DNA from: Desulfohalobiaceae bacterium
GTDB lineage: Bacteria > Desulfobacterota > Desulfovibrionia > Desulfovibrionales > Desulfothermaceae
DNA length: 7,417 nucleotides
Assembly (NCBI GenBank): GCA_021737525.1
Contig: JAIPDU010000075.1
Span: 1-7,417 of the forward strand
Reading direction: 5' to 3'
The position numbers and the translations under genes are program-made. Under the pieces are notes generated by a model. That model was not told the origin of the DNA and searched no databases. It was given only the letters and a program-made list of their open reading frames with translations. Positions 1 to 6,030 of the stretch are shown one piece after another (the first letter of the stretch is position 1; each line of letters starts with the position of its first letter).

Positions 1-29
1 AAAAAAGGGCTGCATGTTCGATGCAGCCC
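1..29 (-). terminator. Intrinsic terminator of the tRNA-Arg transcript
   Basis: Read on the minus strand, a perfect 9-bp stem (plus-strand arms 7-15 and 21-29, GGGCTGCAT and ATGCAGCCC) with a 5-nt loop is followed directly by six T residues (plus-strand A run at 1-6). This is a textbook rho-independent terminator. It lies 20 bp beyond the 3' end of the tRNA and points the same way, so it should end the tRNA transcript. The T run touches the window edge and may be longer. Confidence 0.9.
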
Positions 30-48
30 CATGAGGAGAAAGCGGAAG

Positions 49-122
49 TGGGCAATGCAGGATTCGAACCTGCGGCCTCCAGCTCCGGAGGCTGGCGCTC
101 TATCCAACTGAGCTAATTGCCC
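49..122 (-). tRNA. tRNA-Arg with anticodon CCG
   Basis: The minus strand folds as a full cloverleaf. The 7-bp acceptor stem pairs GGGCAAT with ATTGCCC (plus strand 116-122 and 50-56). The D stem is GCTC/GAGC. The anticodon stem is CCAGC/GCTGG with loop CTCCGGA, and the T arm is GCAGG-TTCGAAT-CCTGC. The anticodon is at 86-88 and reads CCG, so it decodes the arginine codon CGG. The discriminator base at 49 is A. No CCA is encoded after it, so CCA must be added after transcription. It appears to be a single-gene transcript, with a terminator at 1-29 and a candidate promoter at 197-225. Confidence 0.96.
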
Positions 123-181
123 CTGTGGTACAGGCCAAGCACGAAGTAGACGAAGGAAGGATTTCAGTCCGGGAAGAGTCC

Positions 182-209
182 ATTGGCCTGCCTTCATCCC
201 TAGGCCAAT
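182..209. repeat. 8-bp inverted repeat in the tRNA/hydrolase divergent region
   Basis: ATTGGCCT (182-189) and AGGCCAAT (202-209) are perfect inverted copies separated by 12 bp. They overlap the -10 part of the candidate tRNA promoter. A third partial copy, AGGCCAA, lies at 132-138, close to the tRNA 5' end. The arrangement could be an operator for a dimeric regulator or a hairpin in the tRNA leader. Nothing in the sequence decides between these. Confidence 0.55.
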
Positions 210-225
210 ACCTCTTGCTTGTCAA
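197..225 (-). promoter_or_regulatory. Candidate sigma-70-type promoter for tRNA-Arg
   Basis: On the minus strand a perfect -35 hexamer TTGACA (plus strand 220-225) is followed after 17 bp by TAGGGA (197-202). That is a poor match to TATAAT, conserving only the initial TA. Spacing and position suit a tRNA promoter, with a leader of about 70 nt before the tRNA 5' end at 122. The weak -10 box keeps confidence low. Confidence 0.35.
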
Positions 226-247
226 GGACGGGAGGAAGCGTTAGGTT

Positions 248-348
248 GATCCCTCCCGGCACAAGAGCGGTTCCCGGGGATCGCAGCGGAGCGATTGCGA
301 CACGGGGAACGGAGCCGCGGCTCGAGCCTTGTGCGGGATGGCGGGATC
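248..348 (+). promoter_or_regulatory. Branched RNA-like structure in the leader of the hydrolase gene
   Basis: This segment can fold into a long basal stem enclosing two hairpins. The basal stem pairs GATCCC (248-253) with GGGATC (343-348), TCCC (254-257) with GGGA (335-338), and GCACAAG (259-265) with CTTGTGC (328-334), leaving a TGGC bulge (339-342) and a single-G bulge (258). Inside it, GTTCCC (270-275) pairs with GGGAAC (305-310), and TCGCA (281-285) pairs with TGCGA (296-300). A second hairpin or palindrome, GAGCCGCGGCTC, occupies 312-323. The structure ends 34 bp before the start codon at 383. It may be a cis-regulatory leader, but I recognise no known riboswitch class, and there is no T run to make it a terminator. 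A palindromic intergenic repeat is the main alternative. Confidence 0.5.
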
Positions 349-382
349 AGAGAGGACAAACAAGCGCGAGGAGGTGCTTGCC

Positions 383-1078
383 ATGAGCAATACCTTGACC
401 TGGCACGGACACGCCAATTTCCAGATCTCCACTCCGGGTGCCGAGCTGATCGTGGATCCCTGGTTCGAGGGCAACCCCTCCGCCTGCACCGGCTCGGACA
501 GCTGCAGAGCGATGGACATGGTCCTGGTGACCCACGACCACGACGATCATCTGGGCCAGGCGGCTGAGATCTGCAGGAACACCGGCGCCATGGCCCTGGC
601 CATCGTGGAGACGGCCCAGAAGCTGGTGGATCTGGGCGTTCCCAGGGAGCAGATCAAGAACGGCATCGGGTTCAACATCGGCGGGACCGTGGAGCACAAG
701 GGCGTGCAAGTGACCATGGTCCAGGCCTTCCACTCCTCGGCAACGGGCTATCCAGTGGGGTACGTCATCACCCTGGAGGACGGCACCTGCCTCTATCACG
801 CCGGAGACACCGGCCTGTTCTCCAGCATGGAGCTCTTCGGGCGCCTCTATTCCATGGATGTGGCCCTGCTGCCCACAGGCGGCGTCTTCACCATGGACTC
901 CAGGCAGGCAGCTATGGCCTGCGGGATGCTGGGCTGCAAGACTGTTGTCCCCATGCACTGGGGCTCCTTCCCCGTGCTGGAGCAGGATACGGAGACATTC
1001 CGGGCCGAGCTGGGACGCACGAGCCCGGGGACCAGGCTGCTGGCCATGGAGCCCGGCCAGAGCGTAGAGCTGTCCTAG
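383..1078 (+). CDS. UPF0173-type metal-dependent hydrolase (metallo-beta-lactamase fold)
   Basis: The predicted protein has 231 residues, the usual length for the UPF0173/COG2220 family of cytoplasmic metal-dependent hydrolases, whose physiological substrate is generally unknown. Visible metal-ligand signatures are THDHDDHLG (H51, H53, D55, H56), a later histidine in QAFHSS (H117), the aspartate of HAGDTG (D142) and the histidine of PMHWG (H192). Together these form the classic set for a dinuclear metal site. The N-terminal WHGHANFQI and LIVDPWFEGNP strands are typical of the family. No signal peptide is seen. The ATG at 383 has a strong GAGGAGG ribosome site at 368-374. An in-frame TTG at 329 lies inside the structured leader and lacks such a site, so I reject it. 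The gene runs in the same direction as nadC, 84 bp ahead of it, and may share its transcript. A link to NAD synthesis is not shown. Confidence 0.9.
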   Translation: MSNTLTWHGHANFQISTPGAELIVDPWFEGNPSACTGSDSCRAMDMVLVTHDHDDHLGQAAEICRNTGAMALAIVETAQKLVDLGVPREQIKNGIGFNIGGTVEHKGVQVTMVQAFHSSATGYPVGYVITLEDGTCLYHAGDTGLFSSMELFGRLYSMDVALLPTGGVFTMDSRQAAMACGMLGCKTVVPMHWGSFPVLEQDTETFRAELGRTSPGTRLLAMEPGQSVELS

Positions 1079-1092
1079 ATCGCCCCCAACTA

Positions 1093-1128
1093 GAGGCGCG
1101 ACCGGGATTTCCCGGTCCGCTTCGCCTC
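1093..1128 (+). other. Two-part hairpin between the hydrolase gene and nadC
   Basis: An outer stem GAGGCG (1093-1098) / CGCCTC (1123-1128) encloses a perfect 7-bp stem GACCGGG (1100-1106) / CCCGGTC (1111-1117) with an ATTT loop. No T run follows, so it is not a standard intrinsic terminator. It could be an mRNA processing or stability element, or a partial terminator separating the hydrolase from nadC. It ends 34 bp before the nadC start. Confidence 0.5.
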
Positions 1129-1162
1129 GGCGTGAAGGAATAGGGCGGCAGGGAGGGAGGAT

Positions 1163-2044
1163 ATGGCGGAGGAACACTTTGAGCTGTTCGAAAGCTTCTT
1201 CAGGGGCGAGGCCCTGGAATTTCTGCAGCGGGGCGTGGATATGGCCCTGGAGGAGGACGGCCCGGATCTGACCAGCAACGGGGTCTTTTCCGGGTCGGAC
1301 ACCCTGAGCGCCCTGCTGGTCGCCAAGGAGCCGACCCTGTTGGCGGGCCTGCCCCTGGTGGAGGTCGTTCTGCGGCGCCTCGGCGCGGAGCGGAATGTGC
1401 GCGTGCGGTATTCGGCCCGGGAGGGGAGCCGCGTCCGGGACGGGGACGGGGTCTGCCGCCTGGAGGGGTCGGCCGCGAGCATCCTCAGGGCGGAACGGGT
1501 GATCATCAACTACGTGGCGCACCTCTCCGGAATCGCCGACCTGACAGCTCGGTTCACGGAGCGCATGCGCGGCTATGGCACACGTCTTTTGGACACGCGC
1601 AAGACCCTGCCCTGCCTGCGCTATCCGGAGAAATACGCCGTGCGGGTCGGCGGGGGGCACAATCACCGCATGAACCTGTCCCAGATGCTCATGCTCAAGG
1701 ACAATCACGTGGATCGGGCCGGAGGGATCAGCCGGGCCGTGGCCCTGCTCCGCGAGGCCTACTCCCCCTGCCCGCCCATCGTGGTGGAATGCAGGACCGA
1801 GGAGGAGGTGGACCAGGCGGTGGCCGCGAAAGTGGAGCGCATCCTCCTGGACAATATGGGGCCCGGGTCCCTGACCTCGGCTCTGCGGCGGATCCCCCGC
1901 GGGATCGAGACGGAGATAAGCGGCGGGGTCGGCCTGGAGAGCATCGGCGAGCTGGCCGGCCTGGGAGCGGACTACGTGTCCGTGGGGAGCGTGACCAATG
2001 CGGCCCGCTCCAGGGATTTCAGCATGCGCATCGAATCGGGGTGA
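1163..2044 (+). CDS. nadC: Nicotinate-nucleotide pyrophosphorylase (quinolinate phosphoribosyltransferase)
   Basis: This cytoplasmic enzyme converts quinolinate and PRPP to nicotinate mononucleotide, CO2 and pyrophosphate, the entry point of de novo NAD synthesis. At 293 residues it has full family length. Active-site residues line up with the well-studied bacterial enzymes: R112 in AERVIINY, R146 and K147 in LDTRKT, H168 and R169 in GGGHNHR, K179 in LKDNH, E209 in VVECRT, D230 in LLDNMGP, and the ETEISGG segment (249-255). The barrel ends with ADYVSVG. Two local variants stand out: PCLR (150-153) where PGLR is usual, and NLSQMLMLKDNH, in which a usually conserved acidic residue is replaced. 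The start at 1163 follows a GGGAGGGAGG tract at 1151-1160. nadB begins 61 bp after the stop, so the two genes are probably co-transcribed. Confidence 0.97.
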   Translation: MAEEHFELFESFFRGEALEFLQRGVDMALEEDGPDLTSNGVFSGSDTLSALLVAKEPTLLAGLPLVEVVLRRLGAERNVRVRYSAREGSRVRDGDGVCRLEGSAASILRAERVIINYVAHLSGIADLTARFTERMRGYGTRLLDTRKTLPCLRYPEKYAVRVGGGHNHRMNLSQMLMLKDNHVDRAGGISRAVALLREAYSPCPPIVVECRTEEEVDQAVAAKVERILLDNMGPGSLTSALRRIPRGIETEISGGVGLESIGELAGLGADYVSVGSVTNAARSRDFSMRIESG

Positions 2045-2105
2045 TCCTTCATTCATCTTGTGAAACGCAATTACCGCGGCTTGGGGACAGGCAAACGAGA
2101 GGGAT

Positions 2106-3716
2106 ATGGCCAGCAAAGGGGAAGAGGGTAACGGCTCGGCCAGGATCAGTAGCGAGATCCTGGTCATCGGCTCGGGGATAGCCGGGTGCACCACCGCCCT
2201 GCAACTGGCGGACAAGGGTTGCGAGGTCACCCTGGTCTGCGCGGGCCGGAGCCTGGACGACGGGAACACCGCCCTGGCCCAGGGGGGCATCGTGTATCAG
2301 GGCCGGGACGACCGGCCGGATCTGCTGCGGAACGACATCCAGGTCGCGGGGCGGAGCCTGAACTACCGCCGCGCGGTGCAGTACCTGAGCAAGCGCGGTC
2401 CGGAGGCGGTCCGGGAGCTCCTGGTGGACCGGCTCAAGGTCCCCTTCGAGAGGGAGGAGGACAATAGCTTCAAGCTGACCCGGGAGGGCGGCCACGGCAG
2501 GAACCGGATCCTCTACTGCGCGGACTACACCGGCTGGGCCATCATGGACCGGCTCAAGAGGGCGGTGAGGGAGAACCCCAACATCAATCTCCTGACCCGG
2601 CGCACCGCGGTGGATCTTCTGACCACGCACCACCATTCCCAGAGGCTGGAATACAAGTACCAGCTCCTGAATCAGTGCGTCGGCGCCTATCTCTTCAATC
2701 AGCACACCGGGCAGGTGGAAATGGCCCTGGCGGACTACACCGTCCTGGCCACTGGCGGTGTGGGGCAGGTCTACCTGCACACCACGAACACGCCGGGCTC
2801 CATCGGATCGGGGCTGACCATGGCCCAGCGCAGCGGGGCCAAGGTCCTCAACTGCGAATACGTCCAGTTCCATCCCACGGCCCTGTTCCAGCGCGGCGGG
2901 CAGCAGTTTTTGATCACCGAGGCCATCCGGGGGGAAGGGGCCAAGTTCATCCGCATGGACGGCAAGCCCTTCATGAAGGAATACGATCCCAGGGGGGATC
3001 TGGCCCCGCGGGACGTGGTCACCCGGGCCATTGTGGAGGAGATGCTCAAGACCGGGGACGACTTCGTCTATCTGGACGCTGCGAGCTACGTGGAGAACGA
3101 TCTGCCCAGGCGGTTTCCCACCATTCACCGGCGCTGCCTGGAGCTGGGCATGGACATGACCCGCCAGGCCATACCGGTCGTCCCCGCGGCCCACTTCTTC
3201 TGCGGCGGGATCCTGGTGGACCAGCAGGGGAGGAGCACCCTGCACCGGCTCTACGCGGTGGGCGAATGCACCTGCACCGGAGTCCACGGGGCCAATCGCC
3301 TGGCCAGCACCTCCCTTTTGGAGGGGCTGCTCTGGGGCCAGAGCGCGGCGGAGTCCATCGGGGCCAAGATCGGCAAGAAGAACAGGCTGCCCGGAAAGCT
3401 CACCGGGAGCATTCCCCACTGGACCAATCCCGGGACCGAGGACCGGGAGGACCCCGCGCTCATCGCCCAGGACTGGGCCACGATCAAGAACACCATGTGG
3501 AACTACGTTGGAATAGTGCGCACCACATCCCGCCTGAACCGGGCCTACGACGACCTGTACAACCTGAACAAGCGCCTGTACGAGTTCTACCGCCACACCC
3601 CGATCAGCCGCCCCCTGATCCAGCTCTTCCACGGCTGCCAGACCGCGAACCTGATCACCTTCTTCGCCCTGCGCAACCTGAAGAGCACTGGCTGCCACTA
3701 TCGGGTGGACAGTTAG
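2106..3716 (+). CDS. nadB: L-aspartate oxidase
   Basis: This FAD-dependent enzyme oxidises L-aspartate to iminoaspartate, which NadA condenses with dihydroxyacetone phosphate to make quinolinate, the substrate of NadC. It has 536 residues, normal for the family. The N-terminal FAD-binding Rossmann motif GSGIAG is at 22-27. The FAD/substrate region includes TREGGHGRNR (R126, E127, H130). Residues matching the catalytic set of the E. coli enzyme are H256 (QFHPTAL), R302 (APRDVV), H363 (AAHFFCGG) and R398 (GANRLAS), all with a constant offset of 12, which argues for a complete and functional protein. The helical C-terminal domain is intact. A modest GAGAGGG ribosome site lies at 2097-2103. FrdA/SdhA relatives are unlikely, given the GANRLASTSLLE segment and the nadC neighbour. 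No nadA is visible. The gene is followed at once by degenerate repeats and a MITE rather than a clear terminator. Confidence 0.96.
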   Translation: MASKGEEGNGSARISSEILVIGSGIAGCTTALQLADKGCEVTLVCAGRSLDDGNTALAQGGIVYQGRDDRPDLLRNDIQVAGRSLNYRRAVQYLSKRGPEAVRELLVDRLKVPFEREEDNSFKLTREGGHGRNRILYCADYTGWAIMDRLKRAVRENPNINLLTRRTAVDLLTTHHHSQRLEYKYQLLNQCVGAYLFNQHTGQVEMALADYTVLATGGVGQVYLHTTNTPGSIGSGLTMAQRSGAKVLNCEYVQFHPTALFQRGGQQFLITEAIRGEGAKFIRMDGKPFMKEYDPRGDLAPRDVVTRAIVEEMLKTGDDFVYLDAASYVENDLPRRFPTIHRRCLELGMDMTRQAIPVVPAAHFFCGGILVDQQGRSTLHRLYAVGECTCTGVHGANRLASTSLLEGLLWGQSAAESIGAKIGKKNRLPGKLTGSIPHWTNPGTEDREDPALIAQDWATIKNTMWNYVGIVRTTSRLNRAYDDLYNLNKRLYEFYRHTPISRPLIQLFHGCQTANLITFFALRNLKSTGCHYRVDS

Positions 3717-3756
3717 GTCGGTGTCAGTGTGTCAGTGTGAGTCGGTGCGTCGGTGG
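3717..3756. repeat. Degenerate GTCRGTG short tandem repeat after nadB
   Basis: Directly after the nadB stop, five imperfect copies of GTCGGTG or GTCAGTG start at 3717, 3723, 3731, 3741 and 3749, spaced 6 to 10 bp apart. The tract is rich in G and T and has no coding signal. It may have arisen by replication slippage. It lies 10 bp from the left target duplication of the mobile element. Confidence 0.65.
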
Positions 3757-3774
3757 GCCGGAGGTTCGATAGCA

Positions 3775-4182
3775 GTAACTATTCAGCACTTTTCTGGATT
3801 CAGGGTGCTCTTCACGGTTCATCCGATTTGAGCCCACTTGTAAGTTTTTGAACCGCCAAGTCGCCAAGAACGCCAAGGTAAGACCTTTTGCTTTGCGGGG
3901 ATGCCGCAAAGCAAAAACGAAGCCTTCCATCTCGCTGTTATCAATACACCAAGAACGTCAAGGATGAAGCGCAACGCTTCTTCTTTGACCAAAACCGGGT
4001 AGAGGTTTTGGTCAAGGCAGCTTTTCTTTTGCCGTTGCCCGGCAAAAGAAAATTGATCCCAGCCTTAGCGTTTCTTCCTTGGCGCCCTTCGCGCCTTGGC
4101 GGTTCCCATTCTTCAAGACCATGGCAGCTGTACCAGAAGAGCCAGATTAAGGCTGAGGTTTAAAAAAGTGGTGAATAGTTAC
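3775..4182. mobile_element. IS66-like MITE (non-autonomous, 408 bp)
   Basis: The ends are 19-bp terminal inverted repeats matching at 18 of 19 positions: GTAACTATTCAGCACTTTT (3775-3793) and the inverse of AAAAGTGGTGAATAGTTAC (4164-4182). They are flanked by a perfect 8-bp direct repeat, CGATAGCA, at 3767-3774 and 4183-4190. Ends beginning GTAA together with an 8-bp duplication are hallmarks of the IS66 family, so I infer that an IS66-type transposase moved this element in trans. It encodes no transposase. The interior has two arms of about 75 bp and a central palindromic block (3850-4105). An open frame at 3888-4163 is probably not a gene, since it begins at a TTG inside one hairpin and runs across the repeats. 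The intact duplication suggests a fairly recent insertion. The element sits between convergent gene ends, a tolerant site. Confidence 0.82.
3850..4105. repeat. Central palindromic block with inner inverted repeats and four hairpins
   Basis: The block is bounded by 28-bp inverted repeats (3850-3877 and 4078-4105) that match at 24 of 28 positions and start GAACCGCCAAG. The left copy contains three direct CGCCAAG heptamers. Between them lie four perfect hairpins: 3886-3898/3904-3916 (13 bp), 3966-3971/3975-3980 (6 bp), 3985-3996/4004-4015 (12 bp) and 4022-4034/4040-4052 (13 bp). The first and last have related T-rich arms, TTTTGCTTTGCGG and TTTTCTTTTGCCG. From general familiarity, similar CGCCAAG palindromes are common in intergenic DNA of Desulfobacterota. 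The block may be an older element captured inside the MITE, or its cargo. In RNA the hairpins could help end transcription from both flanking genes. Confidence 0.8.
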
Positions 4183-4260
4183 CGATAGCAGACAATTTGG
4201 CTGGCAATCGAAGTCCGATTCCCGGGATCGCATGCTCACCTGTCACCGGCTCAATGGAAA

Positions 4261-4295
4261 CTGTAAACCGTGAACCGGGAACCTTGAACCCAGAA
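4261..4295. repeat. Degenerate 7-bp tandem repeat after the acyl-CoA ligase gene
   Basis: Five consecutive units keep an exact 7-bp period: CTGTAAA, CCGTGAA, CCGGGAA, CCTTGAA, CCCAGAA. The consensus is near CCNNGAA. The tract ends 4 bp before the ligase stop codon (minus strand, 4300-4302). It resembles the heptamer arrays found in intergenic DNA of several bacterial groups and has no spacer structure like a CRISPR. The preceding 70 bp (4191-4260) show nothing beyond a weak 5-bp inverted repeat at 4206-4220. Confidence 0.65.
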
Positions 4296-4299
4296 CGGC

Positions 4300-5943
4300 T
4301 CAGGACGGATCGAAGATCCGGGCCGCTTCCTCCTTGAGCTTGTACTTCTGCACCTTCCCGCTCGCGGTCATGTCGAATCCCTCCACGAAGGCGACGTACT
4401 TGGGGGTCTTGTAGCGGGAGAGCCTGCCCCGGCAGAAGTCCTTCACGTCCTCCGGCTCCAGGTCGTAACCATCCTTGGGGATGACGAAGGCGGCCACCTC
4501 CTCCCCGTACTTCCGGCTGGGCTTGCCCACCACCTGGACGTCGGAGATGCCCTCCATGGAATAGAGGAACTCCTCGATCTCGCGGGGGTAGATGTTCTCT
4601 CCCCCCCGGATGATCATGTCCTTGAGCCTGCCGGTGATGGCCAGGTAGCCGTCCTGGTCCATCTGTCCCAGGTCCCCGGTGTGCAGCCAGCCGTCCCTGT
4701 CGATGGCCTCCCGGGTGGCCTCCTCCATGCCGTAGTAGCCCCGCATGACATTGTACCCGCGGCAGCAGACCTCTCCGGTCTCACCGGCGGGCAGCTCCTC
4801 TCCGGTCTCCGAGTCCACGATCTTGACCTCCACATAGGGCAGGGCCCGGCCCACGGTTTCCACGCGCTTCTGGATGGCGTCGTCCACCCGGGTCTGGGTG
4901 ATCACCGGGGAGCACTCGGTCAGGCCGTAGCAGATGGTGATCTCGCTTTGGTTCATGTCCTGGATGACCTGGCGCATGACGGTGATGGGGCAGGGTGAGC
5001 CGGCCATGATCCCGGTGCGCAGGGAGCTGTAGTCGAAGCGGTGGAACATGCTGTGCTCCAGGATGGCGATGAACATGGTGGGGACCCCGTAGAGCGCGGT
5101 GCACTTCTCCACGTCCACGGCGGTCATGGCCAGCAGGGGATTGAATTCCTCCAGGACCACCAGGGTGCTCCCGTGGGGCACTGCCGCAAGCACTCCCAGC
5201 ACGCAGCCGAAGCAGTGGAACAGGGGCACCGGGAGACAGATGCGGTCCTTGGGTCCCAGGTGCTGATTGCGTCCGATCCAGATGCCGTTGTTCAGGATGT
5301 TGTAGTGGGTGAGCATGACCCCCTTGGGGAAGCCGGTGGTGCCGGAGGTGTACTGCATGTTCACCACGTCGTGGGGGTCCAGGGAGCGCTGCCGCTGCGC
5401 GTATTCCGCGTCCGAGATGAGCCTGCCCATGGAGATGGTTTCCGGCAGGGAATAGAGGCCGCGGTGCTTTTCCTGCCCCAGAAAGATGACCCGCTTGAGG
5501 TGGGGGAAGGAATCGCTTTGCAGGTGGCCCCTGGGCTGGCTCTTGAGCTCCGGCAGGAGCTCGTAGATGATCTGGAGGTAGTCGGTGTCCCTGTACCCGT
5601 CGATGAGCACCAGGTTCTCCGTCTCCGACTGCCGGAGGAGATAGGCTATCTCGTCCTTCTTGTAGTTGGTGTTCACCGTGAGCAGGATGGCGCCGATCCT
5701 GGCGGTGGCGAACTGCAGGGCGATCCAGTGGGGTACGTTCGTGGCCCAGACAGCCACCTTCTCTCCCTTCTGAACGCCCAGGGCCATGAGCCCCTTGGCC
5801 ATATCGTCCACCAGTTGGCCGAATTCGCGGTAGGTCATGCGGAAGTCGCGGTCCACGTAGACCACGGCTTCGTTTTCCGGATACTGTTCGATGGTCTCCT
5901 GGAGCATGTCTCCCAGGGTTGTCTCACGCAGCTGCTCTTCCAT
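4300..5943 (-). CDS. AMP-forming acyl-CoA synthetase (fatty-acid/carboxylate-CoA ligase family)
   Basis: The 547-residue protein belongs to the ANL adenylate-forming superfamily. It should activate a carboxylic acid with ATP to an acyl-AMP and then form the CoA thioester in the cytoplasm. Motifs in order are the phosphate-binding loop YTSGTTGFPKGV (198-209), YGLTE (339-343), TGD (422-424), the hinge and core GRLKDMIIRGGENIYPREIE (438-457), and the catalytic lysine K530 in TASGKVQKYK. The overall look is that of the medium/long-chain acyl-CoA ligases. The exact substrate cannot be read from the sequence. I chose the ATG at 5943 because AGGAGAGG precedes it at good spacing on the minus strand. 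An in-frame ATG at 6042 would add 33 Arg/Pro-rich residues and lacks a ribosome site. The XRE-cupin regulator gene ends 95 bp upstream on the same strand, suggesting an operon and local control. Degenerate repeats and a MITE lie downstream. Confidence 0.94.
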   Translation of the reverse strand: MEEQLRETTLGDMLQETIEQYPENEAVVYVDRDFRMTYREFGQLVDDMAKGLMALGVQKGEKVAVWATNVPHWIALQFATARIGAILLTVNTNYKKDEIAYLLRQSETENLVLIDGYRDTDYLQIIYELLPELKSQPRGHLQSDSFPHLKRVIFLGQEKHRGLYSLPETISMGRLISDAEYAQRQRSLDPHDVVNMQYTSGTTGFPKGVMLTHYNILNNGIWIGRNQHLGPKDRICLPVPLFHCFGCVLGVLAAVPHGSTLVVLEEFNPLLAMTAVDVEKCTALYGVPTMFIAILEHSMFHRFDYSSLRTGIMAGSPCPITVMRQVIQDMNQSEITICYGLTECSPVITQTRVDDAIQKRVETVGRALPYVEVKIVDSETGEELPAGETGEVCCRGYNVMRGYYGMEEATREAIDRDGWLHTGDLGQMDQDGYLAITGRLKDMIIRGGENIYPREIEEFLYSMEGISDVQVVGKPSRKYGEEVAAFVIPKDGYDLEPEDVKDFCRGRLSRYKTPKYVAFVEGFDMTASGKVQKYKLKEEAARIFDPS

Positions 5944-6030
5944 GATGCCTCTCCTGCGGGCGAAGTCCGCCGAATGGATTGTTCTCCGGGGGTGTTCGGA
6001 CCGTGGCGGCGCGGCTTGATCCTGGCCGCG

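Noticed and set aside
203..218. A sigma-54 promoter (GG...GC) for the hydrolase gene
   Set aside because: The GG and GC elements are 12 bp apart instead of 10, and flanking consensus bases are missing.
329..382. A longer hydrolase N-terminus starting at TTG 329
   Set aside because: The extension lies within the structured leader and has no ribosome site. The ATG at 383 has a strong GAGGAGG and gives normal family length.
347..2290. A 647-codon open frame on the minus strand opposite the hydrolase and nadC genes
   Set aside because: It is a product of high GC: the composition is rich in Gly, Pro, His and Arg, no domain is recognisable, and the plus strand carries two clear enzyme genes with catalytic motifs.
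2049..3698. A 549-codon open frame on the minus strand opposite nadB
   Set aside because: It mirrors nadB codons, shows no family motif, and nadB has every expected active-site residue.
3888..4163. A 91-codon open frame inside the MITE
   Set aside because: It begins at a TTG in a hairpin arm and runs through inverted repeats. Such frames are often annotated as hypothetical proteins, but nothing suggests translation.
4261..4295. A CRISPR-like array
   Set aside because: The units are 7 bp with no spacers and are far too short and degenerate.
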